NCBI GenBank assembly: GCA_038501625.1
Contig: JAZAYU010000220.1
Coordinates: 682,001 to 746,000 of the forward strand
Length of the DNA: 64,000 nucleotides
Origin: Corbicula japonica
Lineage: Eukaryota > Mollusca > Bivalvia > Venerida > Cyrenidae
Direction: 5' to 3'
Position numbers and translations under genes: made by a program. Positions 46,121-57,664 of the stretch are shown here, piece after piece. Under the pieces are notes generated by a model, which saw only the letters and a list, made by a program, of their open reading frames with translations, was not told the origin of the DNA and did not search any database. The stretch's first letter is position 1; each line of letters begins with the position of its first letter.

Positions 46121-46260
46121 AATATAATTAAACAAACTGGAGACCAGTCTAAAATCTCAAGCATCTGATTGGCTGAAATGAAAACTATTCTCCATTTTAG
46201 CCAATCAAATGCTTAAGATTTGAGACTAGTCTCCAATCTCAGTTTTATGATCTTGGGCCC
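46116..46260. mobile_element. Family B MITE
   Basis: gcccaatataattaaac ... agttttatgatcttgggccc; core caaaactattctccattt type. Confidence 0.88.
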
Positions 46261-46405
46261 AGTGCCCAAGGTTATAAAACTGAGCATGAAAACCAGTCTC
46301 AAATCTCAAGCATCTGATTGGCTGAAATGGCTACCAGTCGCCATTTCAGCCAATCAGATGCTTAAGATTTGAGACTGGTTTCCAAACTCAGTTTTATAAC
46401 CTTCA
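46261..46405. mobile_element. Family B MITE, adjoining the previous copy
   Basis: agtgcccaaggttataaaac ... cagttttataaccttcac; nearly perfect palindrome of the other subtype. Confidence 0.9.
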
Positions 46406-46449
46406 CACAAGGTCAGTGTTTAAACATTTGTCTCCTCCGTTAGAAGTAT

Positions 46450-46650
46450 CATTGAATTCCGCGGGGACGAAATTTCGCGGATAAGACATAAATGAGCGCG
46501 CGGGTATAAATTCTCATTATTGTCATAAAATGAGACAGTCGATAGATCGATTTCCCTGGGAATTTGATATCGCGCGCTTTCCAAGCGCGAAAGAAGTGCT
46601 CGAAATGCGCGAAATATGCGAAAAATGAACCCGCGCGAAATATAACTGAT
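46450..46650. repeat. CpG-rich CGCGAAAT element
   Basis: cgcggggacgaaatttcgcg, gagcgcgcgggtataaatt, gcgcgaaatataac. Resembles dispersed bivalve repeats with gcgaaat words; boundaries unclear. Confidence 0.5.
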
Positions 46651-46798
46651 AGGATAGTATTTCATTGGTGATTAATAATTTACTCTAGCAGCATTGACTG
46701 GGATATTTGAACCGGATCTGCATTGTTTAAAGTAGACATCTGCTGATTAAGCGACTATGTCTAATGTAGGAGAGAGTTATGTGTTAAGTGTTTGACTT

Positions 46799-46862
46799 AG
46801 GTGGCTTAATTTGTAGACCGTCGTGCTGAGCCAGAGATCCGATATTCGAATCTTAACAAACT
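46799..46862 (+). repeat. Degraded tRNA-derived SINE head
   Basis: aggtggcttaatttgtagac with gagatccgatattcgaatct: A- and B-box-like words similar to 46051-46120 but decayed. Confidence 0.4.
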
Positions 46863-47792
46863 GAGTCAAAACATAATATTTGTATAGTTTACAAATGTAT
46901 CTTGTTTGGATTAACTGATAAAGAGCGATTGTTGTGTTCTATTACATGTAAAAAAATGCCTGGGATACGAAGTGTGATCCGTATACAGTGTTTAGATTTT
47001 CTTTTAAATTTAAATATTCCCAGTTAACGTTTAACTGTACAGTAAATATTCTTCGAATTCCCGTCAATCTGTCACTGTAATAAACACCACTTTCTATAAT
47101 TAAATTAATGTACATTTTGACAGGTGCTTCCTGAGAAATCCGGTTCCGACCAGTTAGCGATCTTCTGCTGCCTGCAGATTCCACGAACGAAGAAAGTTTT
47201 AGGCAACGCGAAATTTAAACGGTAAGATTTTAAAAATTTGTTAATTCAAATCAGTGGCACTCCATATTAATTTTTAACCAAATTTGATTTCTAAACTCAT
47301 ACCATCAAACGGTTAAATCTGTGGATTCGGGGAAGAAGGGGGGTGGGGTGTGTAGGGGGAGCGACCGCGAGGTTGGATGAGATATATTATTCTTCAAATA
47401 TTGTTTTATTTTCATTTTATTATTATTTTTGACTCCGACCAATATATTTTATTTAGTGGGAAAGTAGATGGTAGGAGTGTTGGGCAGCAACCCTCGCCCC
47501 CCCCCCCCTAAAAAACCCATTCAACAATATTGTTGTGCGAGTATTGGGGTGGATAAAGAGTACCGGAGAATCAGGGAATGGTGGGTGCGGTACTCAGTTG
47601 CAGTCCACCAAATAAAAAACATATTTGTTTTATGAAAAAGATACCCGTTTTCTGCCCGTTTTCTGCTTCACCCAAATAGTTTTATTTTCTTTTACATTTC
47701 CCTATAATTTTTTTAGAAAACAACGAAAGTTCTTAAGACGGTGTCGGGAAGGGTAGGGTGAATAAGAGATTGACTACATGCACATTCATAGT

Positions 47793-48313
47793 AATATCGT
47801 CGCCTTATTATTACAATGTTCTAACTTACTTTTTTACAGTTTGGAGAAAATCGTCTTCAAAGTTTCAGATTTCTCTAAAACCTTCATATTCCACCGAATA
47901 TGCTCAGAAAAACAGCAGCGTGTGTGTTTTGATGAAGTCTATAAATTACATGAGTTTGTGTTTAGTCTTTATCTTTAACTTTTTAAAAATTCTCTACTTT
48001 CGGTTTAACCTAACCAGTGTTCTTGGACTAACCAGTACTTACCATTATTTTCTCCGCAAGTAACTCGTCGCCTTATTATTACAATGTTCTAACTTACTTT
48101 TTTACAGTTACTTAGAACAGTGTAATCCTTACACGAGTGTGAATAAACCGCAAGATAGAACATTGTGTGATTGGGAATTTTAAAAACTAAAGTGAATCAA
48201 CCAATTCTGAAACCATATTCAGATAGGTCTTTTTTCCACGATTACAACGGTATAAAAATCTCATTTTTCGAAAAATATCACTTAGAACATTGTAATAATA
48301 AGGCGACGATATT
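47793..48313. mobile_element. ~520-bp element with perfect 31-bp terminal inverted repeats
   Basis: Left end 47793-47823 begins aatatcgtcgccttattatt; right end 48283-48313 is its exact reverse complement. A 45-bp internal direct copy of the left end region (47797-47841) recurs at 48065-48109. No transposase; the open frame inside (47758-48063) has no family I recognise. Confidence 0.85.
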
Positions 48314-48737
48314 TTGACCGGCCGTAAAACCAAACACCAATGTTCGAGCGATGGGACGTGGAAGGACGGGGCACTATAATTTTTAAGTTTTGGGTATGTT
48401 CTTTTGTAATCATATTGGTTTTGCGGAGTTAGTAATTTATTATGAACGTCGCAAGTTCAAAGCTTTTTAATGCGCATCTGCTTAACACTTATAAACTTTA
48501 AAATACTTAGAGCAAATGTTTCCATTTCTTAATTTCAGCTCAACATATTTATTCAAATTGTGAACAGATTATAGTTTTTACTTGAAATACTTAAATAAAA
48601 TAAAATGTTCATGGAAATATTTCAAATTCTATCATAGATGCTTGAGTTCAAGCATAGATTTTTTAGTTTTTACTCAAAAGCTTAAACCTATGCTAGTATC
48701 TAGTATGCATGGTATTTACAGAATTTTAAAATGATCA

Positions 48738-48891
48738 GGGCCCAATGTCTTCATAAAACTAAGACTGGAGGCCAGTCTCAAATCTCAAGCATCGGATTGG
48801 CTGAAATATCGACCGGTTGACGTGTCAGCCAATCAGATGCTTGAAATTCTAGACTGGTTTCCAGATTTAATTTTATGATCTTGGGCACAGT
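48738..48891. mobile_element. Family B MITE
   Basis: gggcccaatgtcttcataaa ... ttaattttatgatcttggg; core tcgaccggttgacg diverged. Confidence 0.85.
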
Positions 48892-49494
48892 ATGAGTTCA
48901 TTTTAAAATCCAATTTCGTTAATATATCCCATTCATTCTCTCTCATATCTTCTGGAATGAAATACCTGCGAACCATTGTAAAAAATTAAACTCTGTAATT
49001 GCTCTGTTTAATATAAAGTTTTATACTGACAGATTTTTGCGGAAGATTTCAAGTGTCGAGAACCAGGAACCAACAGACTACAAGAACCTACATTCATACT
49101 TAACTGTGACAAAGTATGAGGACATTCATACTTTATAGTGTTGTGTTATTCAGTGGAAGGACTTGCTTCAAAATTGGCAAGACCATTAGAAGTCCTGTGA
49201 GTACAACCTGTTTCATGGGGTATTAAGATATTCTGGCATTAAGCAATCTACACTAGTATCAAGTTAGTATCTATTTTTAATATTGATAATTAATATTCGC
49301 TTCCTTAAACTGCTAAAATTTCAGAATATCTTTTTATCCAATTATATGGCGTCATAACCTTAAACTAGTTTTAAAATTTATTATACCTATTGTATGCCAT
49401 GCGTTCAAACTTTCAGGATTTCGCTATGTAAACTTATATTATAGCAGTCTGGCACGATCGCCAGTTAGGTAATGGCCCACCACTGGATGTTGGA

Positions 49495-50260
49495 AAAATA
49501 TTGCTAGTTAGGAAAAGCAACTAAAATGCAAGTCAGGAAAAGCCACACAAACCGCTAATCAGGAAAGCCACAAAAATGCTAGTCAGGAAAAGCTAAACAA
49601 ATGCTAGCCAGGAAAAGCCACACAGTTGCTTGTCAGAAAAAGCCACACAGTTGCTTGTCAGGAAAAGCCACACAGTTGCTTGTCAGGAAAAGCCACACAG
49701 TTGCTTGTCAGGAAAAGCCACACAGTTGCTTGTCAGGAAAAGCCACATTGTTGCTAGTTAGGGAAAGCTACACAAATGCTAGTCAGGAAAAGCCACACAA
49801 ATGCTAGTCAGGAATAGCCACACAGTTGCTTGTCAGGAAAAGCCACATTGTTGCTAGTTAGGGAAAGCCACACAAATGCCAGTCAGGAAAAGCCACACAA
49901 ATGCTAGTCAGGAATAGCCACAAATGCTAGTCAGGAATAGCCACACAAATGCTAGTCAGGAATAGCCACAAATGCTAGTCAGGAAAAGCCACACAAATGC
50001 TAGTCAGAAATAGCCACACAAATGCCAGTCAGGAAAAGCCAAACAGTTGCTAGTCAGGAAAAGCCGTATTGTTGCTAGTTAGGGAAAGCCACACAAATGC
50101 CAGTCAGGAAAAGCCAAACAGTTGCTAGTCAGGAAAAGCCACATGGTTGCTAGTTAGGGAAAGCCACACTAATGCTAGTCAGGAAAAGCCAAACAGTTGC
50201 TAGTCAGGAAAGCCATATTGTTGCTAGTTAGGGACAGCAACACATTTTCTTGTAAGGAAC
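49495..50260. repeat. 25-bp minisatellite
   Basis: Unit gccacacagttgcttgtcaggaaaa and variants (caaatgctagtcagg). The block 49610-49745 is nearly homogeneous; flanks diverge. No spacers, so not CRISPR-like. Confidence 0.92.
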
Positions 50261-50612
50261 AATACCACAGCTTCAAAAAAAAAACAATCCAGCTGCTAGT
50301 TTGAATAGCTACACAGCTGCAAACAAGGTAAAGCAACACAGCTTTTTGTTAGGTATTTATGAGCAATAACACAGCTGCTAGTTTGAAATAGCAACACAGC
50401 AATCAAAGCTGCTTGTTAGAAACAGTAACACAACTGCTAGTTAGGTAGTTAGGAACAGCAACACAACTGTTGGACGTATGAAAAAGCAACACAACTGCTA
50501 GTTAGGTAGTAAGAAACAGCAACACAACTGCTTGTTAAGAACAGCAACACAGCTTCAGGAAAAGCAACACTGCTACTAGTTAGGAATAGCAACACAGCTG
50601 CTAGTTAGGAGT
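50261..50612. repeat. Diverged continuation of the minisatellite
   Basis: agcaacacaactgctagtta units of variable length with small insertions; same words as the 25-bp array but older. Confidence 0.8.
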
Positions 50613-51452
50613 CATATTTTATGAATGCAGTTATACAGCCAATTATGCTGTTTTAATAGTTTAGTGGACTTTGAATTTTAATAAACATTATATTACGTAC
50701 AAGAGGTAAGTGTCCCATATTGAGATATCCTGCAACTGGAGGAGACTGGAGCGGTTGGAAAGGTGGGGGACCTGAGATGAAGACATGAGGTATGAGCTTG
50801 AACTAACACTGTTTGAAAAGTTGAAAAGTTTTTATTCAGTTGGCCGGTATGTAAAGTCCAATATGGTACACTTGGTGCCATGGACTTTTTCCCTTGAAGA
50901 GATATACACACAACTTTTGAAGTTATTTATAAATATTCATACAAACAACATACACACACCCACACGTTCACTGTTCTGTTTATTGCTTCGTAACATCTGT
51001 ATCCGAAATAATAAATTACAGATGATTTCATGGGCGGATGCAGGGGGGGGGGATTACAAACTCTCTTTTCCGGCTGCAAAAATTAATTTTTCGACCAAGG
51101 TGTTTATACTGACTACTTTGCTATTTTTCACCTAATTAATTAAATATTACAAGCTTTTAATGACACTACATATATTATATCGGATGCTCTTGCGCTATGT
51201 TTTATTATTATGGTTATGACGTCATTTAATTTATTCTTGCTGCATGCTAGTTATAACTTGAAATGTCGCTCATAGATTTCAAAAAAGACTGATATGTTTT
51301 CTCTCAGTAGTTTAATAATTAGCTTTAATAAAAGAAAACTGGATAATTTCCAACCATTTATGGACCTTCATGTTTAATGTAGATTATAACAAGTTTGGAC
51401 CTATCTAAGAGCGAGTTTATTTGTGAAGTTCTTCTTTTAGCGGATTGTGAGC

Positions 51453-51597
51453 TGGCCCCAATATCATAAAACTGAGACCGGTAACCAGTCTCAAATCTTA
51501 AACATCTTACTGATTGAAATTAAGACCAGTCTGCAAATTGACCAATCACAGGCTACACCACTGAGACTGGTCTCCAGTCGCAGTTTTATTATCATAT
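51453..51597. mobile_element. Family B MITE, diverged
   Basis: ggccccaatatcataaaact ... gtcgcagttttattatc; core replaced. Confidence 0.82.
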
Positions 51598-51825
51598 TAA
51601 GAATTTTCATTCAGAGGATTAAAGCAAAACTAGACATTGCTAGGGTGTCCGAGCTGTCCTGATTTGGTTCTAAGGCGATTCCCTTACCCAAACTGAACGG
51701 GTTAACATTGTTAGTAACCTGGTCATGTTTTTAATTGGTAATATACTTGTCATTGGTATCTTATTTTGTAGAAATGTTTCTACTTCGATCAACCTGACCA
51801 TTGCAGTCCAAGGTTAAAACCAGTA

Positions 51826-51900
51826 TATGTACATTCGCAACCGTTGTGAGATTCGAACTTGCGAACTTCGCGGATCAATTAAAACCCATCCTACAGCTTT
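51826..51900 (-). repeat. Possible tRNA-derived SINE, minus strand
   Basis: On the minus strand aagttcgcaagttcgaatct has a B-box-like word; the A box is not clear. Confidence 0.3.
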
Positions 51901-52037
51901 CCTTCTCCACGTTGATAGTTTGATAAATATAAAGATGAACTTCACAAATAAACATTTCACAAACATATCACAAACATCACACGATCCATCATCTACATGT
52001 ACATTTAACAACAATCTATATTATTTGTTTTGACATT

Positions 52038-52310
52038 GTGTACAGTTTGTGTGATAAAATTAAGATCGAGTTGCAAGGGCACACGCAAAAGAGTAAAGTT
52101 AAAGAAAGAATTAAATGTGATATAAAGGTTAATTCGAATAAATTCCGGAAATTTTCAATGCGAGAGGTTCGGTACATTTTGTCGACGTGTCCTGCACAGT
52201 GCGGTGAATGGTATTTTGAATTCCGGAAATTTTCAATGAGAGAGGTTCGAAAGATTTTTCGACGTGTCGATTCTAGTGCGGTTTTGAAATGCGATCGGCC
52301 TTTTGTTTGA
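52038..52310 (+). CDS. Doubtful small ORF with in-frame 26-residue duplication
   Basis: 90 codons from ATG to TGA. A 78-bp unit starting at 52141 and 52219 repeats FRKFSMREVR in the same frame, ending in different tails. Basic, no recognised domain. It may be coding, or a tandem duplication that happens to keep frame. No supporting splice or promoter signal. Confidence 0.25.
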   Translation: MYSLCDKIKIELQGHTQKSKVKERIKCDIKVNSNKFRKFSMREVRYILSTCPAQCGEWYFEFRKFSMREVRKIFRRVDSSAVLKCDRPFV

Positions 52311-52422
52311 TACCCGAAATCTGTTTGGACGGTAATTATGTCTGTTATATCATTTACAATGCATTTTGGAATATTTCGGTTTTGAAAAATATCGGCATAT
52401 TCAAACTTTCCTTTTGTTTTAG

Positions 52423-52490
52423 AGCATCGACTGTTCAGGCTTCAGCAAATGAAAGAAGATGGAAATTGGATAGAAATGTTGAGATAAAAT
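52423..52490 (+). other. Exon-like segment
   Basis: 68 nt between cttttgttttag and AAAT|gtaagc, open as ASTVQASANERRWKLDRN.. in one frame. No partner exon identified; could be chance. Confidence 0.2.
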
Positions 52491-52765
52491 GTAAGCATAC
52501 GTGTTTAATAGCTCAATGTTTATTGAGCATAATTTACTGCATAGTTAAGTTCCCTTACGCACATAACTTTAACTTACAAAAACATCGGTATTTACGCTAA
52601 TTTTACAGTCGTCATTTTGAGTCGGCATTTCGAGGATTGTTAACGGTTTACTCCCTTCTTTTCCAAATTCCTATGTTTGAACCTACTGTACCAGTCTTTT
52701 CTATATGTTCTGAACTGTTTAACAAACACTCGGACGACAATGGATTAAAATGCTATTTAATGTAA

Positions 52766-53054
52766 TTGAAGATGTATAACGGAAGCACATCTTCAAGAAA
52801 TTACGGTGTGTACAATAAAATTTCGGACATTTTGAAGCAGCGACGCTCAGAAATTGTTCGGCTTTTTTCGAATTCGGATTTTCGGACATTCGCAGCTTTT
52901 ATCCGGAATGCAGTCTATAAGGTATGGTATTTCATTCTTGTTTTTTTTAAGAATAATTGAATTTCACGAGGCATTCGAAATAGTTCGTGTGTTTTTGAAG
53001 ACAAATAAAGATTTTTTTTTTCAGAATCTACAGGTTCTTCGAGTTGTGGTTTGA
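52766..53054 (+). CDS. Doubtful two-exon small gene
   Basis: Exon 52766-52921 (52 codons, MKMYNGSTSSRNYGVYNKIS ... FIRNAVYK) ends at AAG|gtatgg; after a 102-bp intron ending tttttttttcag, exon 53025-53054 adds NLQVLRVVV and stop. Total 61 residues. The middle part (ISDILKQRRSEIVRLF) would form an amphipathic helix. No family recognised. Intron is short but has a strong pyrimidine tract. Alternatively, part of a repeat. Confidence 0.25.
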
Positions 53055-53585
53055 GATGTGACCTTGGTGCTTGGTTTGTTCTGCAAATGAATGATGTAGA
53101 AGACCGGCGAGGAATGCGGGGATACAATGTAAGCCTATAGTTATTGTAGAATCGTTTAGTTATAAGACTGGTATGTTGGTTTCCCTTAGAGTACAAGTCA
53201 AATAATTCCCGTACTGGGCCAATTTGGCAAGAGATTTAAGGCATGAACATGGCGAACGTATACTCGGGTGATTCAAAATGGCGGCGTGAAAAGGCGTGTT
53301 TATCAGATCAGAAGAGCAATCGGACATTTCAAACAATAACGCAATTCGTTTAAAGCGCGCAAACCTGGAGATTTCTGACACGTTATTTTGATCTGTTACG
53401 ATTTCAAGGAGAAGCAGCATTGTACCGGAACTGCGTATTTTTTAACGAGTTTCGCTATATTCCTGATTCGACTGGAATGATGCCACCGTGTTAAAATAAT
53501 GTAAGTTTACCTACATAATACTATTACATCTTTCTTCAAAACTAAGTAGATATTAGAGTTTAGCTCAATGCATTAAATGTTTTCT

Positions 53586-53713
53586 GGGCCAAAGATTGGA
53601 GACAAGTCTCAAATCTCAAGCATCTTATTGGCTGAAATGAACCGGACTCCATTTCAACCAATCAGATGCTTGTGATTTGAGACTGTCTTCAGTTTGAGTG
53701 TTATTATCATGAA
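53586..53713. mobile_element. Family B MITE
   Basis: gggccaaagattggagac ... gtgttattatcatg; left terminus shortened. Confidence 0.85.
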
Positions 53714-53748
53714 CCGTGTTCAAGCGTATAGTCTTTGTCATAGATGGT

Positions 53749-53882
53749 CAGGGCTGAATGTTATAAAACTGAGATTGGAAACCAGTCTCAAATCTCAAGC
53801 ATCTGGTTGGCTGAAATGGCGACCAGTCGCCATTTCAGCCAACCAGATGCTTGAGATTTGAGACTGGTTTCCATTCTCAGCT
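53749..53882. mobile_element. Family B MITE
   Basis: gctgaatgttataaaactg ... tttccattctcagct; very clean palindrome, right tail missing. Confidence 0.9.
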
Positions 53883-53920
53883 AAATTGTTTAAAAACATA
53901 CAAATATCGTTGTCTTTTAG

Positions 53921-53996
53921 ATCAGAAAGAGCCTGTAGTGTTAAGATCAAAGGACGAAAGACAGAAGAGCTCCTTTATTCAAGCGTTGCACTCATG
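53921..53996 (+). other. Exon-like segment
   Basis: 76 nt between ttgtcttttag and CATG|gtgagt, open in one frame (SERACSVKIKGRKTEELLYS..). Not linked to any gene here. Confidence 0.2.
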
Positions 53997-54218
53997 GTGA
54001 GTAGTTGGGTTTTCCAACAGTTGTACAGCGTGGGTGTAAGCAGTTTGGGCTAAATTGGAACATACGGTGGGCAGAAAATTTCAGTAAATGAAATGAAGTC
54101 CACAAACGGATTGCTTATTTTATGTTAGCACCCAAACTGTACAATGAAGTTACTAAAGTATGTTATTGTTTATTTGTTATTTGCATTTAATGCTAAACTT
54201 ACTGCACGAACATCTTAA

Positions 54219-54360
54219 CCCAATATCAGACTGAGATTAAAGACAAGTCTCGAATCTTAAGCAGATGATTGGTTGAATCTGAGACCACTCTCTAAATTGA
54301 CCGATCAAAGCTATAGAGCTTTGAGACTGGTCACCGCTCTCTGCATACTGATCTTAGTTA
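54219..54360. mobile_element. Family B MITE, diverged
   Basis: acccaatatcagactgag, gacaagtctcgaatctt, gctttgagactggtcacc. Confidence 0.7.
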
Positions 54361-54697
54361 CCCATCATAAAACTAACCAAAACTTATAAGAAAATTAAAT
54401 GAAATAAAAAACAACAACAAGACAAATCAGTTAAACCATGCTCACATTAAAAAATAAATAAGGAACATAAATCTAAATAAGGGAATGGAAATATAAGAAT
54501 TAGTGTTAAATACCTCCTTCACAAAATCAGTCCCGGTGTTTTCTTTGCGAATACAAACCATATACACGTGCTTCAGAACTCGGTCGGGTTTTACTTTGGT
54601 TCGATATCGGTTATTTTATTTTTCGGCGTTAGCTGTCTAAGCTCACTTTTGACCTAGTTTTTCGACCAATGAAATGTTGTAAATAATACTCGTATTC

Positions 54698-54850
54698 TCT
54701 TATTATGCAGAGGGAAAATGAAATAAACTATTTCGATTGGTTGCTATTTACACCAGAGAGGCATCTAGCAGGGTGGAGAGGTATCTAGTGGGATTTTTAT
54801 TATTATGCAGCGGAAAAATCAAATAGATTAATTCGATTGGTTGTTAGTGA
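54698..54850. repeat. Direct duplication (~100-bp spacing)
   Basis: ttattatgcag.gg.aaaat followed by ttcgattggttg occurs twice. Confidence 0.75.
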
Positions 54851-55080
54851 GCGTTGTATTGGAGGAAAAACATATTTACGATTTAAGTAACCAGTTAAGT
54901 CAATATTGATGGCTTAAATACAATATTATATGGAATATTCTTGGGTGTCAGGTAAACACTTGCATACAATACACAGTATAAAACGAAAGAGAAGTGTAGA
55001 TATTCCTAGTTCTTACTGGTTCCTTTCTAGTTTCTTTGATACTGATTGTTAATTTCAAGTACGAAATACAAGTTTATTGT

Positions 55081-55145
55081 AGTGTAGTGGCTAACACTCT
55101 TGCCTCTCAAGCGGAGGCCCCGGGTTCAATACTTAGGACGGACAC
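55081..55145 (+). repeat. tRNA-derived SINE head
   Basis: tagtggctaacactcttgcc (A-box-like), then ctctcaagcggagg and ccccgggttcaatac (B-box-like). Arms do not fold into a full cloverleaf. Confidence 0.55.
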
Positions 55146-55569
55146 TTTTTTTAAAGTTAATATACGTACAAGTTTGTAGATTTCGCTCTTGTAACAGGCT
55201 GTTATTATTTATATTTATTAAATTTCAAGGACATTTATTCATCTTGAATTCTCACTCTACACGAGGTATTTTATTGAAACTGAATATTTTGCTTCAGTAT
55301 CTTTAATCGACTTGTTATCACTGTATGAAATTGTTGCAACAGCTTCAACATTTTTTTGAAAGACACTTTCAATAAATTTATGAGTTGTCATGATTCGGTC
55401 GCTTAATCTCTAATTCATACTAAGAAGGCAGGGAGGGTTCGTCGACAGCTATAACAAATAAAATGAAATAACTAAACTGTGTCTGCTTTGCCTCTCTGTA
55501 TTTCTTTCTTTCTTATATACATGTATATATAAATCTTTTCCATCAACGCCGTTTATCTTTTTTAAAGAT

Positions 55570-55905
55570 ATTTCTTGTTTGGCAGTTTTATTACGCGGAC
55601 ACATCGTTTATTTTATTTTTCGGCAATTTTGTAGTGCAGCCGCTTGAGTGTGTTGTGAAACACATACGCGGCATTTTTTCGTCACCTCCAAGACTGACTG
55701 ATTTACGGTATATTGATGTACCCAAGGCAGCCAGGAGAGAGCTCGGTCAGTTTTTCAGTAATGTGGTTTGAAATCGGTTATTTTTATTTTCCAGCAGTTT
55801 ATATTATTCACGCTTTTGTAATGCGGGCACATACACGGCTTTGTTTCGTCACATACAAGACTGACTGATTCACGGTGTTTTGACGTATCCACGGCAGTCA
55901 GATGG
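55570..55905. repeat. ~190-bp direct duplication
   Basis: Blocks near 55580-55740 and 55775-55905 share cagttt.ttatt, cggcattttttcgtcac-like and aagactgactgatt..cggt words, diverged. Confidence 0.7.
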
Positions 55906-56079
55906 CAGTTTGACTTACAGAAGAATTCTTCCGGCGGAGACCTTGTAACGATGGAGGTTGTTATTTAATGAACTGGTAAGAATTGTGACGTTTGTATATA
56001 TTCTTTTTTTGTTAAAAATCTATTTTAAGAGTTCCTAGTTTGAAATATATTTGATGATCGGAGGGGTTTGTGAAATGAC

Positions 56080-57060
56080 ATGGTGTAGATGGCGAAAAAG
56101 CGTGGTGGAGGTGGCGAAGTGGCGTGTTGGAGATGTCAGAGGCGTGGTGAAGATTGCGAAGAGGCGTGGTGGAGGTGGCGAAAAGGCGTTGTGGAGATGG
56201 CGAAAAGGCGTGGTGAAGATTGTGTAGTGGCGTGGTGGAGATGGCGATGTGGCGTGGTGGAGATGGTGAAAGGGGTGGTGGAGATGGCGAAGTAGCGTCG
56301 TGAAGATTGCTGCGAAGTAAGACTTCATAGCAGAATTGTTACCTTTGTATATGTTCTTTTTTATAATTTTGATCAGGGGAGATTGTGAAGAGGCGTGGTG
56401 GAGATGGCGAAGTGGCATGGTGGAGATGGCGAAGTGGCGTGGTGGAGATGTCGAAGAGGCGTGGTGGAGATGTCGAAGAGGCGTGGTGGAGATGGTGAAG
56501 CGGCGTGATGGAGGTGGCGAAGTGGCGTGATGGAGGTGGCGAGGTGGCGTAGTGGAGATGGCGAAGAGGCGTGGTGGAGATTGTGAAAGGCGTGGTAGAG
56601 ATGGCGAAGTGGCGTAGGGAAGATGGCTGCGAAGTAAGGCTTCATAGCAGAATTGTTACCTTTGTATATGTTCTTTTTTAATTATTTTGATCGGTGGAGA
56701 TGGCTAAGTTGCGTGGTAGAGAAGTGGCTGCGAATTAAGCCTTTATTACAGAGTTGTTACACATCTATATGTTTTTTGTTTATAATCTAGGTGAAGACTT
56801 CCTTGTTTGATATATATTTGGTAATTGGAGGATATTGTAAAGAGGAGCGTTGGAGATGGCGAACTGGCCTGACGGAGATGGGGAAGAGGCGTGGTGATTA
56901 TGACGAAGAGGCGTGGTGGAGATTGCGAAGAGGCACGATGGAGGTGGCAGTGGTGTGATAGAGGTGGCGAAGTGGCGTGCTGGAGAGGGCGAAGTTGTGT
57001 AGTGGAGATTGCGAAGAGGCGTGGTGGAGATGGCGGTGGCGTGGTGGAGATGGCTGCATA
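56080..57060. repeat. 21-bp minisatellite in three blocks
   Basis: Unit gcgtggtggagatggcgaaga with variants, in blocks 56090-56310, 56380-56635 and 56840-57055. The blocks are separated by a repeated spacer (gcagaattgttacctttgta). The 21-bp period keeps frames open on both strands, giving artefactual RHLHHA-type repeats. Confidence 0.93.
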
Positions 57061-57498
57061 TAAGTAAGCTGATATAAAAAAGAGCGATATTCTGTAAGAA
57101 TCAGAAATATTAATATCACTGAATACAGATTACTTTGAATACATTGTGGTTGAAAGGTGAAAGGCCATTGTCAAAAAGATCTCTTATTAAAAATGGTTTC
57201 TGATCAATAACTAAAAAACAATTTGAACTTCATAACTCTTTTCACTACAGTAAGGGGGCATGTCTTTGGCAAGAAGATATTATGTCTTTTGCGATACATT
57301 TGTCGTGATCAGAGGTCAAGGTCACAGTGAACTTTAATTGAAATTGGTATTCGATCAATAACTGAAGAATGGTTCTTCCAACAGAAGATGTCAGCTGATC
57401 TTGAAATTGAACCGACACAGCGACATAACGTTCAATAATATAAGTTGACCATCATTCATTTCAAATGTTCTGGATAAGCTGTCCTAGAACAAAGGTAT

Positions 57499-57610
57499 AG
57501 GCAAAAGATCATAAAAAGCTAAAACTGGAGACCAGTCTCAAGTCTTAATCATCTGATTGGCTGATATGGCGACTGGTCTCCAATCTCTGTTTTATTACCT
57601 TTTGCCTATG
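57499..57610. mobile_element. Family B MITE, internally deleted
   Basis: taggcaaaagatcataaaaa ... gttttattaccttttgccta; most of the right inner arm lost. Confidence 0.8.
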
Positions 57611-57664
57611 AAGCTAAATAGTTGGCTCAGATCAAGTTTGCCTAACCTTGCTAGGGAATGCTCT

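Noticed and set aside
49495..50260. Regular short repeats resembling a CRISPR array
   Set aside because: Units are contiguous without unique spacers and the context is a eukaryotic genome; it is a minisatellite.
56035..56645. Minus-strand RHLHHA-type repeat proteins (up to 127 codons)
   Set aside because: They arise from the 21-bp period being a multiple of three; the opposite strand is equally open.
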